Of a stretch of DNA of 64,000 nt, positions 59,130 through 64,000 are shown piece after piece. The DNA is from Odobenus rosmarus divergens (taxonomy: Eukaryota > Chordata > Mammalia > Carnivora > Odobenidae), in contig NW_004450397.1 in assembly GCF_000321225.1 (NCBI RefSeq), forward strand, positions 4,311,669 through 4,375,668, given 5' to 3'. The first letter of the stretch is position 1; each line of letters begins with the position of its first letter. Position numbers and translations under genes: made by a program. The notes under the pieces are model-generated. The model did not search any database. It was given only the letters and a program-made list of their open reading frames with translations, and had not been told where the DNA came from.

Positions 59130-60990
59130 GTGCCCAGGGGAAGCAGGGAGCCCAGGAGGGGCAGCTGGAGTCTTTTCAAAGGAAGATAGGAGAATGGTTT
59201 TGGGGGGGCCCCCAGCAGAGCTGTGTTATGGGGGGAATCTGCTTTCTCACTGGCTCCTCTTACACCCCCTCAAAGTAGCAAATCAATTGATTGCCCCCAG
59301 GACTGAAAACTGTGAGTCACTGGTTCTGAACTCTCCCTGGAAAAACCGACAACAACAAAAAGGGTTTTCTTGCGCCCCCCCGCCCCCGCCCCACACCAAC
59401 CTTAGCTTTGCTCAGGGTGTCTCCTTTTTTTGCCTTTGACTTGGGGGTATGGCAGGGGAAGGGGGATAACAAAAATGTTGAGGAAGGGCTCTTTGGGCCT
59501 TGAGATCAAGGTCTAGTTGTCAGAAAGTTTCCCAAGAGAAGATATTTTCATTTCTTCTCAAATTCCTAGGCAGTGGGAAATCTCCTTTCTTTTGTATAAA
59601 AGGGTGGGGAAGATTATAAATCAAATTTGGAGTGGACTGAGCTGGGCTTAGGGCAAAACAGCTGAGTGAAATATTGAGTACTGCATGTGCAGAGAGAAAA
59701 GATAGTTTTCCTCAGGTAGCAGGAGATTGGTTGTGGGGGGTGGGGGGTACGGTGGGGAGGAGAGGAGGTTGGGAGAAGTTTTAATTCTCCTGGGCAGAAA
59801 ACTGGGGCAATTAATCCCCAGAAGCACCAGAGTTGTTTTTAAGAGAGCAATTGGGGCGGGGGGAGCGTGGGTAGGGATTGCAGGTGAAATTGGGCAAGGG
59901 GCTTGTGCTTTGCCTCTGCAGCCAAAAGGCTGCACAGAAGAGGGTAAAGCCAATTAAGGAGAATAGAAGTGGGAAAATAATGGACTGAGGAAGGGGAAAG
60001 AAAGGTGGTGGGGGGAGAAGAAAAGATCTTTTAACCCTTGCAGAGCCGCTTCCTTCCTGAGCATTAAGATCCTGGCTAGAGGAAGGGTGTGTGTATAGGG
60101 GACGGGAGGCAGTGGAGCAGAGAGAAGGGGTAGAGAAAAGGGGCGTGTGGGATGAGACAGGAGGAAGGAGTAGTTACATGATCTCAGCCCCCAGCCCACC
60201 CCTGCGGCAGTCTGTAAATCCAGGGCCCCTTCCCTTTGGCTCCATCAAAGGTCCCTTTGGGCGAGGGGCAAAGGCCGGGAGAAGGGCAGATCCGGGCGGG
60301 TGAGTGGCCTCGCCTTCTCTTCCTCTTCCTCTTCTGGGCCGTTGTCGCCCTCCTCCTCTTGCTCCAAGTCTGCCCGCGGCCGCCGATGCTGCTGTGGCGG
60401 CGGCAGTGAATGCTGGTCGGCGTCCCGGTGTCTCCGGGGCGGGGGCTGCTCCGGCTCGTCCTCTGGCTGCTGCTCGCCGTCCGGCGCGGCCGCGACTACC
60501 GGCTTCATGATCCTCCTCCTCCTCCTCCTTCCCTGGGGGCCGGCTCTGAGCCCCCGCTCCCGGGCAGCGCTGCCATGCAACCAGCGGCGAGGCAGGCGTA
60601 GGGGTGGGGGCGGCTGGGGAGTGAGGAGGGAGGGCAATAAAAAATGAAATAAAACTAGTGAAAGAATAATAATTCGGTTCTCAAATAATCAGGAAAGAGT
60701 GCTTCTGGAGGGGTGGGGGTGGAGAAGGGCGGCTGCTGGGTCTTCACGGCAGCTCTGCCCCCGCTACCCCCACCAAGGGCGGCCTCGGCCGGCTCTCTGC
60801 CACCCCCCCCAACGCCCCTCCCTCCTCTCCGCTGCCTCCGGCTGGTTGGGCTCGCTGTTGCTACCTCCTCGCAGATGCAACGAGGTAAGGCTTGTTTGCG
60901 GTGCCAGTTGCAGGTGGGGAGGGGGAAACGAAGCAGTGTGGCCGAGGTGGGAGACAGCCAGCACTTGGCTCCGGCTTGGTCCTCGCGACT
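59130..60990 (-). other. MARCHF4: Presumed MARCHF4 5' leader (exon 1 UTR)
   Basis: This sequence lies between the start codon and the CpG-island core. No clear acceptor splits it, so I treat it as one leader continuous with exon 1. The true 5' end is unknown; the upper limit given assumes that the minus-strand TATA-like motif near 61020 is used. It contains a C-rich plus-strand run at 59373-59392 (G-rich in the transcript), a G-rich plus-strand run near 59735-59760 and an 87-codon upstream ORF. Part of it could instead be a spliced 5' intron. Confidence 0.5.
60245..60508 (-). CDS. Candidate upstream ORF in the MARCHF4 leader (87 codons)
   Basis: The frame begins at an ATG whose CAT lies at 60506-60508 and ends at a TGA at 60245-60247. 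The start context has A at -3 and A at +4, better than that of the main ATG. The product begins MKPVVAAAPDGEQQ. It is rich in Glu, Pro, Gln and Arg, with a run of acidic residues in the middle and no recognisable domain. The frame extends upstream of this Met, but only from non-ATG codons. It lies in GC-rich DNA with few stops, so it may be a chance frame. If it is transcribed with MARCHF4, ribosomes would meet it about 1.4 kb before the main start, and it would be expected to lower main-frame translation. It is not a recognised gene. Confidence 0.35.
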   Translation of the reverse strand: MKPVVAAAPDGEQQPEDEPEQPPPRRHRDADQHSLPPPQQHRRPRADLEQEEEGDNGPEEEEEEKARPLTRPDLPFSRPLPLAQRDL

Positions 60991-61000
60991 CCTCAAAGCC

Positions 61001-61026
61001 GTATATAAATATATCTCTTATAAAAG
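61001..61026. promoter_or_regulatory. AT island with TATA-like motifs on both strands
   Basis: Inside the CpG island is a 26-base AT-rich stretch. The plus strand reads GTATATAAATATATC and the minus strand reads CTTTTATAAGAG. The minus-strand motif would place MARCHF4 initiation near 60990. The plus-strand motif would place a divergent start near 61035. Neither is proven. Confidence 0.4.
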
Positions 61027-61229
61027 GCGAGAGGAAGCAAATCAGATTCCAGGCTGCTGCCAGGTGTTGTCTCGTCTTCCGCCGTTGCTCAGCACCCGCC
61101 GCCGCGACTGCTGCCCCCCTGGCTCAGTTCCCAAAGGGGTGGTGCTGGAAGGGAGGTGGCGGGGCGGTGAGCTGACCGTCCGAGAAATGGAAACAAGGTT
61201 CTTGCAGCGGAGAAGGCTCTCAGCTATCT

Positions 61230-61266
61230 CCGCCGCTGCCGCCGCCGCCGCGGCCGCCGCTGCTGC
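61230..61266. repeat. GCC/GCN trinucleotide repeat in promoter
   Basis: Imperfect run of GCC, GCG and GCT triplets directly next to the RE1-like half-site. It produces poly-Ala in spurious frames on both strands. I see no coding role. Confidence 0.85.
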
Positions 61267-61267
61267 A

Positions 61268-61296
61268 TTCAGCACCCCAGGCGAGTGGACAGCTCC
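61268..61296 (+). promoter_or_regulatory. Candidate expanded-spacing REST/NRSF site (RE1)
   Basis: TTCAGCACC at 61268-61276 equals the left half of the RE1 consensus, and GGACAGCTCC at 61287-61296 matches nine of ten bases of the right half (GGACAGCGCC). The two are in the correct order and orientation but are separated by 10 bases instead of 2. Expanded RE1 sites with this larger half-site spacing are a known REST binding class. Its place in the promoter of a brain-expressed gene fits REST silencing outside neurons. Binding itself is inferred. Confidence 0.6.
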
Positions 61297-61384
61297 CACC
61301 CAGACCCCGCGCGTCACGCAAGTAGGGGCCTGACGCAGACGCCGCGGAGGGATGGAGGAGGGAAAGGGGCCAAGAGGAAAAGAG

Positions 61385-61386
<2 letters not shown>

Positions 61387-61417
<31 letters not shown>
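61387..61417. repeat. (GA)n dinucleotide repeat at upstream edge of CpG island
   Basis: About 15 uninterrupted GA units, CT on the MARCHF4 strand, within a longer purine-rich tract (about 61340-61540). GA tracts near promoters can bind GAGA-type or zinc-finger factors and may form triplex DNA. No specific function is claimed. Confidence 0.9.
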
Positions 61418-61421
<4 letters not shown>

Positions 61422-61879
61422 AGAGAACTGTTCGAGGGAAGGGGATGGGGAGGGACCAAGGGGAGGGAAGGAAGGAGGCGAGGGAGGGATTTAGGAGGGA
61501 AGGGAGGAGGGAGCAAGAAAGGGAGACAGGCAAATGGGGTGGAAAGGAGCAATTCAGGGTACACTTTCCCCCAGCGGGAAGGTATCAGTGTGGATAGTAA
61601 GGCTGTAGAATTTCTTCCCGATGTACATTATCACCAGCCCTCTCAACACGCGTACACAGAGCCTCCACGTCTCCTCCAGGGTCCATTTCCCTGCTCATAA
61701 ACATTGTAAGCAGATACCAGTCTGCAGGCTTTGGAAACAATAAAGTTTTGTGATTTTCTCACTAACTCTGGGACTCGGTGGAGAGTAAGTCCCTCATGAC
61801 TAAGAACTCATGAGAGGAAAATGCTTCAAAGAGGGAGGCGGATACCAGCACCATTTTTGCTAGTTTCTTCTAGAAACTC

Positions 61880-61990
61880 AGCTCCGAAGGGCAGGATTTG
61901 TTTGTTGCTGTTGTTTTGGCCCATCTTATGTGCCTAGGTCAGTGATGGCATGTAGTATGTGCTCAATACATATTTGTTGAATGGAATGGG
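61880..61990 (+). repeat. L2 LINE 3' fragment
   Basis: GTGCCTAGGTCAGTGATGGC and GTGCTCAATACATATTTGTTG match the last part of L2. Confidence 0.65.
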
Positions 61991-62924
61991 ACCCCCATCA
62001 CCATCACCAAAGTCATCATTACTCCAAGCTATAGACCCCTTCCAACTGTGAATCATAAGAACCCAGAGCAATATTACAGCCTCCTCCTAACCAATATCCT
62101 CAGCCTCCTTCCATCCAAGCCTTTCCCTAAGCTGCTGACAAGAGGTAATTTGAAATGGATTTTAATTTCCTTTTTTATTTCTGTTTCTGACTCATGTCAC
62201 CCTACCCCATCCTTGTCAAGGAGTTTCTAGTGAGTAGTAAGGTCTCCCCAAATGTGAAAAGCAAGAAAAAGAAAACTTAGAGTGGTCTATACAAATAACT
62301 CAGTACTTAAAGCTGTAGACTTTGGTCATTTAAAACTTAGGTTTGCTTTCTTACCTTTCTGCATAACCTCCCTACCCCTCAATACACACACACCTCCAGG
62401 GTCATAACTTGGGCAAGCTATCCCAATGAGTCATCTACACAGCTGTGGTAATGCCTTTAGAAATATTGGAGCCATAGACAGAGAAGCATGCAAAATCTCT
62501 GCACCAAAATATCACTGACATGAAGTTCAGCCCTATGAATCATAAGAAAACTACCCCTTTGCTGCCATCTCCTTGAATGATTTATTCCTACAAGCTCTAA
62601 GGAGCAAGGACCTAAGTCTGGGTCTTGATTAAGCCAGGGTGGCTGCTTGTATGAATCATGCCTCAAGACCCACCATGGATGCTGACACCTGGCCCAAGGC
62701 GAGTGGTTGGAAGAGGATACTACAAAAATAACTACAAAAACAACTACAAAATAATATGTATATTACTGATATCAGCACACCCACTCTGCTGCAAAAGAGA
62801 ATTTCTTTGTTACAAAAATCCATCTGCTCTCAAAGAAAATTCTCTGTGCACCACATCACCCTGTGCCTGACTCTGACATTGTGCAAATCACACTCTATAA
62901 TAATGATCTCATCATATGTTCATC

Positions 62925-63050
62925 TCCCTCTACAAGACACAGAGCTCCTTGAAGGCAAGGACCAGTATTTATGTTTGTATCATCAGCATATAACATAGTG
63001 CCTAAAGCCTAGTGGGTGATCAAGAAAATGAATGCTGAATGAAAGAAGGG
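62925..63050 (+). repeat. L2 LINE 3' fragment
   Basis: CACAGAGCTCCTTGAAGGCA, TATCATCAGCATATAACATAG and AATGAATGCTGAATGAAAG match the L2 terminus. Confidence 0.7.
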
Positions 63051-63529
63051 CCTTTTCGTTTCAGTGAAGCTACTCTATTTCTCTCCTTCAACCTAAACAC
63101 ATTCATGTGAGTGCTCTCAGACATGACTGAATATCTGCTTTACCTAAAATTGAATTTCAGGGTCTTGTAAAATGCTAATACTCATAAAATACCAGTTTCA
63201 AGTGTGTCGTGCAAGTAAATTGGGGTAGGAGATAGAAGAGCCATATGAAACCTATATTCAGAGTTATAGAAAGGGGTGAAATCCATAAGACTGTTTTTCC
63301 CAACCCTTCCATGGAAAGGAAAAAGATTTCTAGAAACAGAAAGCTACTAAGGACAGGGAGCAACAACAGGGCTGTCTTCAGAAAGACTGGGAGGCTTGAG
63401 GCCTCTGTTTTGAATATAATGTAAATACCGAAAATCACCTCACTTAGAGTCTCCTTATGCTATTGATGAAACAATGGTTGTGAGCCCCAAGAGTAAAAGC
63501 CACAGTAAAGAAAATGTTAAATCAATGAG

Positions 63530-63980
63530 TCTCCATTCAAGTAGTCAAAAAATATTTACTGAACACCAATCATAGGCAAGGCATTTTGTTGGAAGATGGC
63601 AACACCAAAAATGGATTGGTTGGAATTGCATCCTCAAGACTCTAGTACTATAAATATGTACATATGAGGTACAAAATAATAAATGCTACAAAGGTATAAA
63701 AAGTTTGGGGAGGGTTTCAAATAAGGAGGTAACTATGTTTATGGCTTGGCAGCAATTGGGAGAGGTGGTGAGAAGTGGAGACGCCAGAACTCCAAGAAAG
63801 CCTTTTTCTTGGTTTTCTGAGAGATATGAACTGAGTTAAGATATGCAGAATTTGGAGGAGGGGATTCTGAATACTTTAGTTTTTCCATTTGACTGGAGCA
63901 GTAGTTGCTTGAAATTAAGCAGCTGGAAGTCAAGACTGAAAGGTAGGCTGGAGCCAGATCAGAGAAGGCCCTGAATGCCA
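63530..63980 (-). repeat. L2 LINE 3' end
   Basis: GTAGTCAAAAAATATTTACTG, GGCAAGGCATTTTGTTGGAA, GAGCCAGATCAGAGAAGGCC and nearby blocks follow the reverse L2 order, in the upstream flank of MARCHF4. Confidence 0.6.
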
Positions 63981-64000
63981 ATCTGGGAGAAGATTTACTC

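Larger units (their letters stand above)
60230..61380. promoter_or_regulatory. MARCHF4: CpG-island promoter region of MARCHF4
   Basis: The sequence changes from about 40-50% GC to strongly GC-rich DNA with dense CpG, including GGCCGCCGCTG-type clusters, CGCGCGTCACGC and a GCC repeat. It lies just upstream of the first coding exon. CpG density drops again after the GA tract near 61420. This is the expected place for transcription start sites. Start sites cannot be fixed from sequence alone. Confidence 0.8.
61421..63529. other. Upstream flank of MARCHF4
   Basis: A purine-rich run continues to about 61540, followed by unique sequence and two L2 fragments (61880-61990, 62925-63050). No exon of a neighbouring gene is seen. 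Confidence 0.55.

Noticed and set aside
58738..59439. 233-codon open frame on the plus strand
   Set aside because: It is antisense to MARCHF4 exon 1. The GC-rich coding sequence leaves its complement free of stops. The minus-strand protein is clearly the family member.
59648..60199. Two consecutive minus-strand frames that tile the leader
   Set aside because: They open with TTG and GTG, not ATG, so they are weak candidates for upstream ORFs in a mammal.
60713..61333. 206-codon plus-strand frame with poly-Ala
   Set aside because: The poly-Ala comes from the GCC repeat, which also gives poly-Ala on the other strand. No domain is visible and it lies in the promoter.
61042..61533. 163-codon minus-strand frame with poly-Ser/Leu and poly-Ala
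   Set aside because: Its runs come from the CT and GCC repeats, and it lies upstream of the likely start site.

Overview
The window looks like nuclear DNA from a caniform carnivore of the arctoid group (bear, seal or mustelid type). The evidence is 17 tRNA-Lys-derived CAN SINEs whose head, GGCTCAGGTCATGATCC core, CT-rich stretch and AAATAAATAAA tail match the arctoid form rather than the dog SINEC_Cf form. There are also mammalian L1, L2, MIR, MLT1 and MER5 remnants. It is not bacterial or viral. Nearly all of the longer open reading frames are chance frames or transposon debris.

The only protein-coding gene I can support is MARCHF4 (MARCH4), a membrane-bound RING-CH E3 ubiquitin ligase, on the minus strand. 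Its first coding exon lies at 58605-59129: 175 codons, ending at a GTGAGA splice donor just after the first Cys pair of the RING-CH domain. Everything below 58604 is then the start of a very long intron 1. I did not find exon 2. Above 59129 lie the presumed 5' leader and a CpG-island promoter at about 60230-61380. From about 61400 to the end is upstream flank, which in the human 2q35 arrangement leads towards SMARCAL1.

Layout. 1-58604 is intron 1, filled with dated layers of repeats: MIR, L2 and MER5 oldest, then MLT1 LTRs and L1s (long ones at 12885-14545 and 21020-24850), then a 431-bp solo LTR at 32351-32781, then CAN SINEs with intact target-site duplications. One 50-base assembly gap (41667-41716) sits inside a SINE and is flanked by an exact 82-bp duplication, almost certainly an assembly artefact. 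A CpG-enriched patch at 30690-31130 is the best candidate for an intronic control element.

The promoter region is the most interesting part. It holds two consensus REST half-sites in an expanded-spacing RE1 arrangement (61268-61296), an AT-rich island that reads as a TATA box on both strands (61001-61026), a GCC repeat, a GA repeat, an 87-codon upstream ORF (60245-60508) and a G-quadruplex-prone run in the presumed leader. Together these suggest a neuron-restricted promoter with translational control in the leader, but this is inference. I found no convincing new biological system.
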